A DNA stretch of 64,000 nucleotides from an uncultured Aquimarina sp. (lineage in GTDB: Bacteria > Bacteroidota > Bacteroidia > Flavobacteriales > Flavobacteriaceae). The position numbers and the translations under genes were made by a program. The first letter of the stretch is position 1, and every line of letters begins with the position of its first letter. The notes beneath the pieces were generated by a model. That model did no database searches, was not told the origin of the DNA, and was given only the letters and a program-made list of their open reading frames with translations. The stretch is taken from positions 124,001 to 188,000 of the forward strand of contig CANMFM010000001.1 of the NCBI GenBank assembly GCA_947497175.1. The letters are read 5' to 3'. Of this stretch, positions 8,544-17,310 are shown in pieces.

Positions 8544-9173
8544 TTGGAAACTACTAAGATTTTTTTGGTTACTTTTTTTGCTGCACTTGTAGGAGTTATC
8601 CCTCCAGGACTGGTAAATATGACCGTTGCCAGAACTTGCCTGGAACGGGGTAAAAACAATGGGGTTTTAGTAGCCATAGGAGCTTCTTTTGTGGTAGTGC
8701 TTCAAGCTTTGGTGGCTATTCTTTTGGCCAAGTATATTTTTTTTAGCCCATATGTCAAGAATATTTTGTTACGTACCGGAGCAGTAATATTTTTTTTAAT
8801 GGCGATTTATTTTTTCGCGAAAGCAAAACAAAGAAAAACCAAAATTAAAGTATACAGGCATAATAATACCAGAAGTTTCTTCAAAGGAGTTATGATGTCT
8901 GCTATAAACGTATTACCTATACCATATTTTGTAGCAATCGCTGCAGGGATGAGTGTTAGTGGTAAAATAGAATATGATACCCCAAGAATTATCGCGTTTA
9001 TAATTGCAGCAGGGTCAGGAACGTTTGCTACCCTCTACTTTTATGTCTTTTCTTTTTTAAAAATTGAAAAAAAAACAGCCACTATTACTAAATATTCCAA
9101 TTATTTTATGGGGATATTAATGCTGATTTTGGTTATGATCACCTTGGCAAGAATTATATACACATGGGAGTGA
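8544..9173 (+). CDS. LysE/RhtB family export permease
   Basis: The 209-residue, strongly hydrophobic protein has about six membrane segments. It begins with an F-x-A-A-L-V-G-V-I-P-P-G-L-V-N-M pattern characteristic of the LysE/RhtB translocator family, which exports amino acids or related small molecules. The substrate is not predictable. Translation appears to begin at TTG 8544, 15 bases after the trmB stop, without a clear ribosome binding site. It overlaps the next gene by 10 bases, so trmB, this gene and the alkyltransferase-like gene probably share a transcript. Confidence 0.78.
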   Translation: METTKIFLVTFFAALVGVIPPGLVNMTVARTCLERGKNNGVLVAIGASFVVVLQALVAILLAKYIFFSPYVKNILLRTGAVIFFLMAIYFFAKAKQRKTKIKVYRHNNTRSFFKGVMMSAINVLPIPYFVAIAAGMSVSGKIEYDTPRIIAFIIAAGSGTFATLYFYVFSFLKIEKKTATITKYSNYFMGILMLILVMITLARIIYTWE

Positions 9174-9502
9174 AAAAGGAGGAAGCAAATTTCTTTGAAA
9201 AAGTCTACAATGTAGCACGATTAATTCCTTTTGGGAGAGTCACCTCTTATGGAGCTATAGCCAAATATCTTGGAGCAGCAAGAAGCGCGCGCATGGTCGG
9301 CTGGGCTATGAATGCTTGCGGTGGGCGAGAAGATGTGCCAGCACATCGGGTCGTAAATAGAAAAGGGATTTTGACGGGTAAGCATCATTTTCAGGGAACA
9401 AATCTAATGCAACAACTACTAGAGAGTGAGGGTATCGAGGTCGTAGATAATCAGATCCAAAACCTGGATGATATATTTTGGGATCCCATGAAAGAATGTT
9501 GA
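9164..9502 (+). CDS. Alkyltransferase-like protein (MGMT fold without catalytic cysteine)
   Basis: This 112-residue protein consists of the DNA-binding domain of O6-methylguanine-DNA methyltransferases: IPFGRVTSYGAIAKYLGAARSARMVG followed by the active-site segment (given here in parts). Where methyltransferases have PCHR, this protein reads VPAHRVVNRKG, so the alkyl-accepting cysteine is alanine. That makes it an alkyltransferase-like (ATL) protein, a family known to bind O6-alkylguanine, flip it out and recruit nucleotide excision repair instead of repairing directly. The start overlaps the LysE-type gene by 10 bases. Confidence 0.87.
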   Translation: MGVKKEEANFFEKVYNVARLIPFGRVTSYGAIAKYLGAARSARMVGWAMNACGGREDVPAHRVVNRKGILTGKHHFQGTNLMQQLLESEGIEVVDNQIQNLDDIFWDPMKEC

Positions 9503-9618
9503 TTTCTTGCATACATTATTTCCGCTGCACTAAAAACAACTAATAGTACGTATTATAAATAACGATAGCGCTATAAATCATTTCGATTTTTGAGCTTTAT
9601 AATCTTAACTTTTCAACC

Positions 9619-9626
9619 TATCTTTG
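9619..9626 (+). promoter_or_regulatory. -7 promoter element of mrp-nfu
   Basis: TATCTTTG matches the Bacteroidetes -7 consensus TAnnTTTG 51 bases before the mrp start codon. A clear -33 TTG at the usual distance is not seen. Confidence 0.5.
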
Positions 9627-9677
9627 CATTTAGAATCAATCTAGATTGTTGATTGGTTAAAAAAAGAAAATATACAC

Positions 9678-10817
9678 ATGAAGTTAGAAAAATCTGATAT
9701 ACTAAAAGCGCTAGAATCTATTACAGTGGCAGGAGAAGGAAAGAATATGGTAGAGAGTGGTGCTGTAAAAAATGTAATTACTTTTGGAGATGAGGTGGTT
9801 ATAGATTTGGTGCTTTCAACTCCGGCATTACATATCCGTAAACGCGCCGAGGTAGATGTACTGAAAGCTATACATGAAAAAGTATATGAGAAGGCAAAAG
9901 TTAAGGTAAATATTAAGGTTGAAACACCAGAGAAGCCTGATCTAAAAAATTCAATTAAAGGAAAACCAATACCTGGAATTACTAATATTATAGCTGTCGC
10001 TTCTGGTAAAGGAGGAGTAGGTAAATCTACAGTCACCTCTAATTTAGCGGTAACCTTGGCTAAAATGGGATTTAAGGTCGGGCTTTTGGATGCCGATATT
10101 TATGGCCCCTCTGCGCCAATTATGTTTGATGTTGAACGAGAACGACCACTTTCTGTTAAAGTAGGTGATAAATCTAAAATGAAACCTGTAGAGAATTATG
10201 GTGTTAAGATTTTATCTATTGGTTTTTTTACACAACCAAATCAAGCCGTAGTTTGGAGAGGCCCGATGGCAGCAAAAGCTTTAAATCAAATGATTTTTGA
10301 TGCAGCCTGGGGAGCGCTAGATTTTATGTTAATTGATTTACCACCAGGAACAGGAGACATCCATTTATCTATAATGCAATCGCTTCCGATAACAGGAGCT
10401 GTTGTCGTAAGCACTCCACAAAATGTCGCACTGGCAGATGCCAGAAAAGGAGTGGCTATGTTTCAGCAGGAAAGTATTAATGTTCCTGTCTTAGGTATTG
10501 TAGAAAATATGGCGTATTTTACTCCAGAAGAGCTTCCTAATAATAAATATTATATCTTTGGAAAAGAAGGAGCTAAATATCTTGCTGAAGATATAGAAGT
10601 TCCGTTTTTGGGAGAAATTCCATTAGTGCAAAGCATTCGAGAAGCAGGAGATGTTGGAAGACCTGCTGCATTACAAACAGCAACTCCTATTGAAATGGCA
10701 TTTGAAGAGTTAACTAAAAACATCGTTCAGGAAGTAGTAAATCGAAATGAAAATTTGCCGCCTACCGAAGCAATTAAAATAACAACAATGGCAGGATGTT
10801 CTGCTGTAAAAAAATAG
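9678..10817 (+). CDS. mrp: Mrp/ApbC family Fe-S cluster carrier ATPase
   Basis: A 379-residue P-loop ATPase of the Mrp/NBP35 family that carries Fe-S clusters to apoproteins in the cytoplasm. Residues 1-95 form a DUF59/MIP18-type domain. The deviant Walker A motif VASGKGGVGKSTVTSNLAV lies near residue 107, and the DADIYGPSAP and DLPPGTGDIHLS motifs follow. Flavobacterial Mrp proteins often end with a short cysteine-bearing tail, seen here as MAGCSAVKK. The nfu gene starts three bases after the stop codon, so the two Fe-S factors form an operon. Confidence 0.92.
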   Translation: MKLEKSDILKALESITVAGEGKNMVESGAVKNVITFGDEVVIDLVLSTPALHIRKRAEVDVLKAIHEKVYEKAKVKVNIKVETPEKPDLKNSIKGKPIPGITNIIAVASGKGGVGKSTVTSNLAVTLAKMGFKVGLLDADIYGPSAPIMFDVERERPLSVKVGDKSKMKPVENYGVKILSIGFFTQPNQAVVWRGPMAAKALNQMIFDAAWGALDFMLIDLPPGTGDIHLSIMQSLPITGAVVVSTPQNVALADARKGVAMFQQESINVPVLGIVENMAYFTPEELPNNKYYIFGKEGAKYLAEDIEVPFLGEIPLVQSIREAGDVGRPAALQTATPIEMAFEELTKNIVQEVVNRNENLPPTEAIKITTMAGCSAVKK

Positions 10818-10820
10818 AGT

Positions 10821-11060
10821 ATGACTTCTGAAGAATTAAGAAAGAATGTAGAAAAGGCTCTTGACGAAATTAGACCTTTTTTGGAAAGCGATGGAGGTAA
10901 CATTTCTCTGATTGCAATTGAGGATGATAAGAGAGTTAAAGTTCAGTTAGAAGGTGCTTGTGTAGGATGTAGTGTAAATCAAATGACTTTAAAATCTGGA
11001 GTCGAAATGACAATCAAAAAGTATGCTCCTCAGATCGAAGAAGTATTAAACATTGCATAG
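10821..11060 (+). CDS. NifU C-terminal domain Fe-S scaffold (Nfu)
   Basis: This 79-residue protein is a free-standing Nfu domain, which binds a 4Fe-4S cluster between two subunits through a CxxC motif. The motif is seen as C47-V-G-C50 in EGACVGCSVNQMTLKSGVE. The N-terminal part RPFLESDGGNISLI is the usual family signature. It directly follows mrp, which fits cooperation in late Fe-S assembly. The target proteins may include the Fe-S enzymes elsewhere in the window (CcoG, HemN, MoaA), but this is a guess. Confidence 0.9.
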   Translation: MTSEELRKNVEKALDEIRPFLESDGGNISLIAIEDDKRVKVQLEGACVGCSVNQMTLKSGVEMTIKKYAPQIEEVLNIA

Positions 11061-11068
11061 AAATAGAA

Positions 11069-11965
11069 TTATGCCGTCCTAAATTCAATTAATGGTTTAG
11101 GACCTTCAAGAGGGGTTCTTATAATTTTTAAAACTCCGTCATCTGTAGTGGATATTTGCCATTTGATAAGGGTAATATTTCCATATTCAATCTCAATTCC
11201 AGTGATGCATCTGGGATGTACACAACTGCCATCATTAAAAAGATTTAACTCTCCAATTTCAGGAAACCGTGGGCGATGTGTATGACCAATTATGGTACAA
11301 AGGTTTTTATTATTAGCAATCCATTTTTTAATCTTGCGTTCTATTCTAATAGTTTCTTTAAAATTTTGTGCAGGACTTGTGGGGTCAGAGATCCCCATTA
11401 CTTGTAAAGGTTTCCATAATACACGCACCAAAAATCGATGAATCCTCCATCCTGTATAATTCATGAAATCTGCTTGGTGACCATGCAAAAGAAAGATTTC
11501 CTGAGTAGTATCTTTATGCTTTAAAACGATTGCTTCTTCATATTTAATACCGGGAAAAAGCGGTACTTTTTTACCTGTTTTACGATCAAGATAATAGCTA
11601 AGATGTTTTTCAACGTATTTAGGATTTCGGTATACCATATCATGATTACCCCAAATCATTTCTAATCGATTTTCATTATAAAATAACTGAAGCAGCTCAT
11701 AAATATTCTTATGCGCCCTTAGAATCATGTTAAAATTAAGGTTCTCCCATAATTCATCTCCATCCCCTAATTCGCAATAGGTATAACCTTCTTTGTAATA
11801 ATGTTTGAGGGCATGAAAATAAATATTTCTATTATTAGCAAATTCATCAGCAAAACTATTATCCCCACGGTGGCAGTCACTAAAAAGTATAAACTTAGAA
11901 CTATCATCAAACGGAATTACTCTTGCATTTTTATAAGCACGATTCAATCGGAATTGAGAAGACAT
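11069..11965 (-). CDS. Metallophosphoesterase (LpxH/UDP-diacylglucosamine hydrolase-like)
   Basis: A 298-residue calcineurin-type phosphoesterase. All five metal-binding motifs are visible: SDCHRGDN, ELGDGDELWE, WGNHDMV, LLHGHQAD and GHTHRPRF. The D-C-H rather than D-x-H first motif and the large insert resemble bacterial metallophosphoesterases distantly related to LpxH. The substrate is unknown; a lipid or cell-envelope phosphate is plausible. It faces the nfu gene tail to tail with 8 bases between them. Confidence 0.82.
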   Translation of the reverse strand: MSSQFRLNRAYKNARVIPFDDSSKFILFSDCHRGDNSFADEFANNRNIYFHALKHYYKEGYTYCELGDGDELWENLNFNMILRAHKNIYELLQLFYNENRLEMIWGNHDMVYRNPKYVEKHLSYYLDRKTGKKVPLFPGIKYEEAIVLKHKDTTQEIFLLHGHQADFMNYTGWRIHRFLVRVLWKPLQVMGISDPTSPAQNFKETIRIERKIKKWIANNKNLCTIIGHTHRPRFPEIGELNLFNDGSCVHPRCITGIEIEYGNITLIKWQISTTDDGVLKIIRTPLEGPKPLIEFRTA

Positions 11966-12076
11966 ACACTAAGTTTTCAGTAAATATACAATAGACGAAA
12001 TATAATGTATTTAGAAAAAGTAATTTATTTTTATCAATAGAAAATCAAATTTTTCATATAGAAAACCATCTTATAT

Positions 12077-12301
12077 TCACGCCGTATTTGGATTTTTTTG
12101 ATGAGTTTCTAAATGATGATTTAATAACTCTTGTAGGCTATCCAGATACTCTAATAAGATTTTATCATTTGTATCACAAGAGGTACCAGAAGGTATTGTA
12201 ATAGGCTGTTCTTCAATAAAATGATATATTTCTGGATATTGAGTTTCTATTTTGGTCGTTAGCGTATTGATTTGAGTAATTAGATCTTGAGAAGGATTCA
12301 T
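12077..12301 (-). CDS. Small conserved-type hypothetical protein
   Basis: A 74-residue acidic protein with no signal peptide or membrane segment. It reads as two helices (MNPSQDLITQINTLTTKIE and ILLEYLDSLQELLNHHLETH) around a loop with IPSGTSCDTND. Codon use looks like the neighbours and a CTCC-type purine-poor leader precedes the ATG, so I think it is real, but I cannot assign a function. It lies on its own between the phosphoesterase gene and the region upstream of the hibernation factor. Confidence 0.5.
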   Translation of the reverse strand: MNPSQDLITQINTLTTKIETQYPEIYHFIEEQPITIPSGTSCDTNDKILLEYLDSLQELLNHHLETHQKNPNTA

Positions 12302-12684
12302 AACAATTGTTTAAGGAGTTTATTTTAGCTATGCGCTTACTTAATTTCTGGATATAGAAGATACGATAAAAAAGAGCTAGGTCATAGTTAAAGAATTGCT
12401 AACATTACTATTTTCATAAGAATATATCTTGTATCTCTAATTTGATTCGTTTTGTTAAAATACCTGTATCGCAAGTCACCATTTGGAGGAATATCTTTTC
12501 TAGTCGATAAATGTCTAAAAAACAGCAAAATTTAGACTGACATTCATCATATTTAATATTGCATGAAGCAGTTATTTTTGAACAAAGAACTACATCCAAA
12601 AGCTACATATTTTTCTAGCAAATTTTTTAAGGTCGATCCCTTATTAAGATGGAATATAATATTAATTAAAACAAAGAATTGCTT
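12302..12684. other. Intergenic region upstream of ribosome hibernation factor
   Basis: About 380 bases between a leftward small gene and the rightward hibernation factor gene. Short reverse frames exist but show no protein-like composition. I find no Fnr-like dyad and no clear TAnnTTTG here. Confidence 0.5.
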
Positions 12685-12987
12685 ATGAAAACAAACATTC
12701 AATTTGTACAAATGCCTACTAGTGAAACTATGGAAGATTACGTACAAGAAAAATTAAATAAGTTGTATAAAAAATATGATTGGATCATCAAAACTGATGT
12801 ATTTTTCAAAAAGGAAAATGATCCTAAAGGAAAAGGGAAGATTTGTGACATGGAACTAAGTCTTTCAGGTCCCAGGATATATGCTTCATCAAACGAAAAA
12901 AATTTCGAGTTGGCCTTTAAGGAAAGCTTAAGTGATATAGAAAAACAACTTAAAAAACGAAAACAGGATATGAAACCCTACATATAG
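12685..12987 (+). CDS. Ribosome hibernation promoting factor / sigma-54 modulation protein family
   Basis: The 100-residue protein matches short HPF (YfiA/RaiA type) proteins, which bind in the 30S decoding channel and silence or dimerise ribosomes in starving cells. Visible features are the N-terminal strand TNIQFVQMPTSETMEDYV, a helix EKLNKLYKKYDWI, the strand KICDMELSLSGPRIYASSNEKNFELAF and a basic C-terminal helix KQLKKRKQDMKPYI. The usual long dimerisation domain is absent. The start is ATG 12685; an in-frame TTG two codons earlier is unlikely. Confidence 0.82.
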   Translation: MKTNIQFVQMPTSETMEDYVQEKLNKLYKKYDWIIKTDVFFKKENDPKGKGKICDMELSLSGPRIYASSNEKNFELAFKESLSDIEKQLKKRKQDMKPYI

Positions 12988-13014
12988 TGGCTTATTATCT
13001 TGTAGAATAAATTA

Positions 13015-13386
13015 TTATACATGTTGATCTATCAAAATTTGATTTCCATCCGGGTCTGTTAATACAATACTGGCTGGCCCAGAGGTTTTTTGATCTGCTT
13101 CTCGATCTAATGGTATGTTTTTAGATTTTAATTTGGCCTGTATCTCTCGTACGTCATCAAATGATTCCAGTGTTTTGGCATTTTCATCCCAACCTGGATT
13201 AAATGTCAAAATGTTTTGGGTAAACATTCCTTGAAACAATCCAATCAAGGCATTACCGTTTTTCATGATTAGATAATTCATTTTTAGGTCTCCTGCAAAA
13301 ACAGTAAACCCAAGCTTCTCATAAAAGTCTTTTGAAACGTTAATGTCTTTAACGGTTAAACTAATCGAAAATGCTCCAAGTTTCAT
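13015..13386 (-). CDS. VOC family protein (glyoxalase/bleomycin resistance fold)
   Basis: The 123-residue protein has one glyoxalase-type unit. It begins [27 protein letters not shown], the classic first strand and helix, and ends with [18 protein letters not shown], where the last segment would place a metal-binding residue. Such proteins are metal-dependent lyases, dioxygenases or drug-binding proteins; the substrate cannot be told. The frame extends upstream to 13473, but those residues look unlike the family, so I place the start at 13386. It stands alone between convergent and co-directional genes. Confidence 0.8.
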   Translation of the reverse strand: MKLGAFSISLTVKDINVSKDFYEKLGFTVFAGDLKMNYLIMKNGNALIGLFQGMFTQNILTFNPGWDENAKTLESFDDVREIQAKLKSKNIPLDREADQKTSGPASIVLTDPDGNQILIDQHV

Positions 13387-13563
13387 ATAATTTTTTTTTA
13401 GTAAGGATTCGATATCTATCGTTGTTTTGTTTACTAGATAATTGAGATTTAAATGCTCTGTGGTTTGTCTCAAAATAAAAATTATTGTTCAATCCAATAC
13501 CTTGCTGGCAGGACCGGAGGTATTTTACTTCTCAAAGAGTATATATGTACACTATACAAATTG

Positions 13564-14799
13564 TTATCGCTTAGTTGTTTTTACTTTTTTATTGATCTCC
13601 TTCATATAGTGCTCTATTTTGCTTATCTCTTTAGTTTTTTGAGGGGCATTATACGTTGACCAAAACTCAGCATTATATCCGCGTGATTGATTTTCAAGAC
13701 TGTTTTCAATATCCATATTTTTCTGAAAAGGATATTTGTCAATGTCATCGACAATTATTTTATTTATGAATAACTCTTTTTTAGGATTTTTAACAAATAG
13801 TAATTTATTAGTTTTTTTGGTGTCATAGATTTTCCAGGTGTCTTCCTCTTTTTGATATTTCAGATACATTTTATCGTTATACTCTTGATATTCAAAAATG
13901 ACATTATAATACACTTGCTCCTGGCCATTTGTTAATCTTCTTTTCCATGATTTTCCTTTGTGTGATGTGCGCGTGAGCTCTATTCTTACAAAAGCAAAGG
14001 ACTCTGTGTCTATATATAATGTTGCTTTTTGAAAAGGAGTATCAATACCTTTTATTTTATATACGTAGGTATTATTGTATAGTAAAATATCTTCCAGTTC
14101 ATATTGCCATCCATTTTTACCCTTTATTGGTCCGTAATCAAATCTAATAAGATCGTCTTCGATAAGATCAATAATCGAATTTTTTCTTTCCCACTGGTCA
14201 TTCCAGGGATTTTTTTGTGCGATGTAACTATTTCTTATTTCAACTACTTCTACTTCAGCTTCTATATCAATATCTGTGGCCTGATTGTAGAATTTGGCAG
14301 CACACTCCAGATATTCTACATAGGTACTATCTTCTTTTTGAAGATCCCGTATAAACCCTTCAAGAATATAGGGTTGGTTGGGGTAGTTTTTATCAATCTC
14401 CTGATATGCCTTTTTAACAATTTGCTTAGCTGATAATTTTTTCTTTTTTGTTGTCGCAATAACTACTTCACTAAGGGTATTAATTTGTGCACTAAGAAAT
14501 AGTTTTTGATGGGTAACAAAGTCATCAATTCGTTTTTCAACAGATCCAAACCCAATACTAGATATCACTACGATATCTGAATTTTTGAAATCAGGAATAT
14601 GAAAAATAAATGTACCTTCTTCGTTAGAAGTCGTACCAATTGGTTGTCCTTTTAGATATATAGATGCAAATGCAATAGGTGTATTATTTTCTGAGTCTAA
14701 AACCTTACCTGTAATAGTTTTTTGAGCATGTTGCCCAATAGTTCTAAATGAAAAGAATGAGATAATAATAAAAACAAAAAACTTTGTGGTTGTATTCAT
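13564..14799 (-). CDS. Secreted protein with carboxypeptidase-like regulatory domain
   Basis: A 411-residue protein. After a signal peptide (FFVFIIISFFSFRTIGQ) comes a carboxypeptidase-like regulatory (CarboxypepD_reg) domain: TITGKVLDSENNTPIAFASIYLKG, then GTTSNEEGTFIFHIP and the VISSIGF turn. A helical stretch with IVKKAYQEIDKNYPNQPYIL and a beta-rich C-terminal half follow. Similar proteins are frequent in Bacteroidetes and are thought to sit in the periplasm or outer membrane; no enzymatic motif is seen. The start ATG at 14799 gives the proper signal peptide, whereas the frame itself opens further upstream at 14856. Confidence 0.8.
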   Translation of the reverse strand: MNTTTKFFVFIIISFFSFRTIGQHAQKTITGKVLDSENNTPIAFASIYLKGQPIGTTSNEEGTFIFHIPDFKNSDIVVISSIGFGSVEKRIDDFVTHQKLFLSAQINTLSEVVIATTKKKKLSAKQIVKKAYQEIDKNYPNQPYILEGFIRDLQKEDSTYVEYLECAAKFYNQATDIDIEAEVEVVEIRNSYIAQKNPWNDQWERKNSIIDLIEDDLIRFDYGPIKGKNGWQYELEDILLYNNTYVYKIKGIDTPFQKATLYIDTESFAFVRIELTRTSHKGKSWKRRLTNGQEQVYYNVIFEYQEYNDKMYLKYQKEEDTWKIYDTKKTNKLLFVKNPKKELFINKIIVDDIDKYPFQKNMDIENSLENQSRGYNAEFWSTYNAPQKTKEISKIEHYMKEINKKVKTTKR

Positions 14800-14881
14800 A
14801 ATATAACGACGAATCAAATATAAATTCGTTACTTTTTTATAATACAAGCTAATCATATTTAAAAATAAAACTGATAATACT

Positions 14882-15154
14882 CTATCTAATTATTTCAAAA
14901 AGAGTAAAATATTGTATGCTTGCTTCTTTAAAAGAGATGTGATCTACCTTGGCAAATTCGGGGCCAGTGCGGCACCAGTCTAACAAAGATTGTAGTTGAT
15001 TTTTATCTCCTTCTGCCTCGATATAGACACTTCCATCAGGTAAATTTTTTACAAAACCATTGATGCCCAACTCCTGAGCTTTATCTAGTGTGCTTTTTCT
15101 GTACCATACGCCTTGTACTTTGCCTGACACTGTGATGTTGTAATGTTTTATCAT
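14882..15154 (-). CDS. acyP: Acylphosphatase
   Basis: Acylphosphatase hydrolyses the carboxyl-phosphate bond of small acyl phosphates. The 90-residue protein has the whole family signature: NITVSGKVQGVWYRKSTLDKA, with the catalytic arginine in V-W-Y-R, and GINGFVKNLPDGSVYIEAEG, with the catalytic asparagine in K-N. The start is ATG 15154 (MIKHYNITV); the open frame upstream codes for unrelated hydrophobic residues. Confidence 0.92.
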   Translation of the reverse strand: MIKHYNITVSGKVQGVWYRKSTLDKAQELGINGFVKNLPDGSVYIEAEGDKNQLQSLLDWCRTGPEFAKVDHISFKEASIQYFTLFEIIR

Positions 15155-15221
15155 TCTGATAAATGAAATAAATTTTATATAATCATATCGAAAGATAGTA
15201 TAAATTTTAAGAATCAACAGT

Positions 15222-15265
15222 ATGATAAATATCATATTAATTACGGAATACATGATCTAATTTTG
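15222..15265 (+). promoter_or_regulatory. Fnr-like dyad with class II promoter, site 1 (usp 15287)
   Basis: The dyad ATGATAAATATCAT (15222-15235) is followed after exactly 22 bases by a perfect -7 element TAATTTTG (15258-15265). The usp start codon follows 21 bases later. This places the dyad centre near -41.5, the position of class II Crp/Fnr activators. Confidence 0.82.
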
Positions 15266-15286
15266 GTACTATAAAACAGAGAACAC

Positions 15287-16126
15287 ATGAAAAAAATTCT
15301 TGTCCCAGTAGATTTCTCCGAATATTCAGAATATGCATTGCAAGCAGCGGCAAGTATTGCCAAACAGCAAAATGCTAAAATTATAGTGTTGCATATGCTT
15401 GGATTATCCGAAGCGGTATTGACCAAAAATGAAGGTCAGGAAGTAGCCGAAGCAATGTATTATATGAAACTTGCCGAAAAACGGTTTAAAACGTTTCTTG
15501 ATAAAGAGTATCTAAAAGGAATCCAAATTGAAGAAACTGTACAAAATTATAAAATCTTTAGCGAAGTAAATGAAGTCGCACATGAAAGTGACGCAGATCT
15601 AATTATAATGGGCTCTCATGGCACAACAGGTTTACGAGAAGAAGTTTTTATAGGTTCTAATACCGAAAAAGTGGTTCGTACAGCTGATGTACCTGTATTA
15701 GTTATAAAAAAACCGAGTAATGATTTTAAAATAAAGGAAGTGGTATTTGCCTGTGATTTTAAAATGGAAAATATCAGGCCTTACCTTAATGCAGTAAAAC
15801 TTTTTGAATCTCTGGGAGCCAATATTCATCTGTTGTATGTAAACTTGCCGGGAGAACAATTTAGAAATTCTATAGAAATAGAAGAAAAGGTAAAAGAGTT
15901 TCTTTTTAAAGCAGAATCTGGTAATCTGGAAATGCTGGATAAAGTTGTGTATTATAATGATTATAGTGTAGAAAATGGTGTGTTTAATTATAGCAATAAA
16001 AGTAATGCAGATGCGATTGCAATTCCTACACATGGTCGACGGGGTTTAGCCCATTTCTTTAGCGGTAGTATCGGTGAAGATATTGCGAATCATGCCACTA
16101 AACCTGTAATCACATTTAAGATATAA
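15287..16126 (+). CDS. Universal stress protein, two intact Usp domains
   Basis: A 279-residue tandem Usp protein and the only one in the window with both nucleotide-binding loops intact: GSHGTTGLREEVFIGSNTEK in the first domain and THGRRGLAHFFSGSIGEDI in the second. It opens with ILVPVDFSEYSEYALQAA, typical of the fold. It therefore probably binds ATP twice and differs from the paralogs at 22-48 kb, whose second domains are degenerate. An Fnr-like dyad with a perfect promoter sits directly upstream, so it is likely induced with the cbb3 oxidase. Confidence 0.9.
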   Translation: MKKILVPVDFSEYSEYALQAAASIAKQQNAKIIVLHMLGLSEAVLTKNEGQEVAEAMYYMKLAEKRFKTFLDKEYLKGIQIEETVQNYKIFSEVNEVAHESDADLIIMGSHGTTGLREEVFIGSNTEKVVRTADVPVLVIKKPSNDFKIKEVVFACDFKMENIRPYLNAVKLFESLGANIHLLYVNLPGEQFRNSIEIEEKVKEFLFKAESGNLEMLDKVVYYNDYSVENGVFNYSNKSNADAIAIPTHGRRGLAHFFSGSIGEDIANHATKPVITFKI

Positions 16127-16304
16127 GTTTTATCTTTTTTTAGTAAAAAACTAAAGGTCAGAAAAGGCGTCTTAGTAAGAGAAGCGAAGAAATCTGTCAA
16201 ATTTAAATCATTAATTGAAAGGTTACTTCCAAAACTACCATTTTTGATGATGACATTATTCTATGTTTTTTAACTTTGGATTCAGCGTCTTTTATGCGGT
16301 TTTC

Positions 16305-16946
16305 TTATGAGGTGACTAAACGAACTCCTGATGAGGTGCCTATTCTAGAAACACCTAAGTCAATATAGTGCTCTGCAGTTTCAATATCTTGAATACCCCC
16401 AGAAGCTTTTATTTTTACAACGTCTCGCACTTGATTTTTCATCAATACTATATCTTCGAAAGTAGCACCACTAGTCCCAAAACCAGTAGAGGTTTTAATA
16501 TAATCTGCTCCGGCGTTCATAGATAGTTTGCATGCAATTTTTTTTTCTTCATCGGTTAGGTAACAGTTTTCGAAAATCACTTTTAGAAGCTTATTCCCAA
16601 TAGCCTTTTTGACCGCTCTGATTTCATCTTCAACAATTTTATAATATCCGGACTTTAGCAAACCAATATTGAGTACCATGTCAATTTCATCAGCACCTTG
16701 ATCGATGCATTTTTTTGCTTCATATACTTTAACCTGATTAATGATTGACCCAAGAGGAAACCCTACAACGGTAGCAACTTTAATATTGGTATTCATGAGC
16801 TCACTATCAGCTAAAGCAACATAGTAACTGTTAACACAAACCGCATAGAAGTTGTGTTTTTTTGCCTCACTGCAAAGTTTTTTGATATCGTCTACAGTGG
16901 CAGTAGCTTTTAGAAGTGTATGGTCAATATACTGGTTCAGTACCAT
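16305..16946 (-). CDS. deoC: Deoxyribose-phosphate aldolase
   Basis: DeoC splits 2-deoxyribose 5-phosphate into glyceraldehyde 3-phosphate and acetaldehyde in deoxynucleoside breakdown. The 213-residue protein starts with IDHTLLKATATVDDIKKLC. It shows VVGFPLG, DEIDMVLNIG, the Schiff-base lysine in DYIKTSTGFG and KASGGIQ, all family hallmarks. It follows the thioredoxin gene by two bases and shares its transcript. The 178 bases beyond its stop separate it from the convergent usp gene and contain nothing clear. Confidence 0.94.
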   Translation of the reverse strand: MVLNQYIDHTLLKATATVDDIKKLCSEAKKHNFYAVCVNSYYVALADSELMNTNIKVATVVGFPLGSIINQVKVYEAKKCIDQGADEIDMVLNIGLLKSGYYKIVEDEIRAVKKAIGNKLLKVIFENCYLTDEEKKIACKLSMNAGADYIKTSTGFGTSGATFEDIVLMKNQVRDVVKIKASGGIQDIETAEHYIDLGVSRIGTSSGVRLVTS

Positions 16947-16948
16947 TA

Positions 16949-17248
16949 CTATAGATAGGTATTAATTACTTTAATAATGTCGTTTTTTTGCAATACGCCT
17001 GATTGTCTCCAGAGTTGCTTTCCATCTTTAAACAAAATCATTGTTGGCACCCCTCGTACCTGATATTTTGCTGATAACGGTTGATTATTGTCGACATTAA
17101 TCTTTACAATTTTAACGTGATCCCCTAATTCGTCTTTAACTTCTTTAAGAATAGGTGATAATACTTTGCACGGGCCACACCAATCTGCAAAAAAATCGAC
17201 TAAAACTGGTTTTTTTGAATTTATAATGTCACTAAAATTACTTTTCAT
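16949..17248 (-). CDS. trxA: Thioredoxin
   Basis: A 99-residue cytoplasmic thioredoxin. It has the redox-active site WCGPCK in VDFFADWCGPCKVLSPIL and the cis-proline segment VRGVPTMILFKDGK. It would reduce disulfides in proteins such as ribonucleotide reductase or peroxiredoxins. The length is that of ordinary thioredoxins and there is no signal peptide. It heads a two-gene unit with deoC, an arrangement without an obvious functional reason. No Fnr-like site is seen in the 62 bases upstream. Confidence 0.93.
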   Translation of the reverse strand: MKSNFSDIINSKKPVLVDFFADWCGPCKVLSPILKEVKDELGDHVKIVKINVDNNQPLSAKYQVRGVPTMILFKDGKQLWRQSGVLQKNDIIKVINTYL

Positions 17249-17310
17249 TGTATATCGTTTTTAAACCCTAAAGTATACTAATGAATTGAGAAAATAACAA
17301 ATGTTCTGCA

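Noticed and set aside
12414-12747. Two reverse frames upstream of the ribosome hibernation factor gene
   Set aside because: Cysteine- and phenylalanine-rich translations without any family pattern, one overlapping the true gene; treated as chance.
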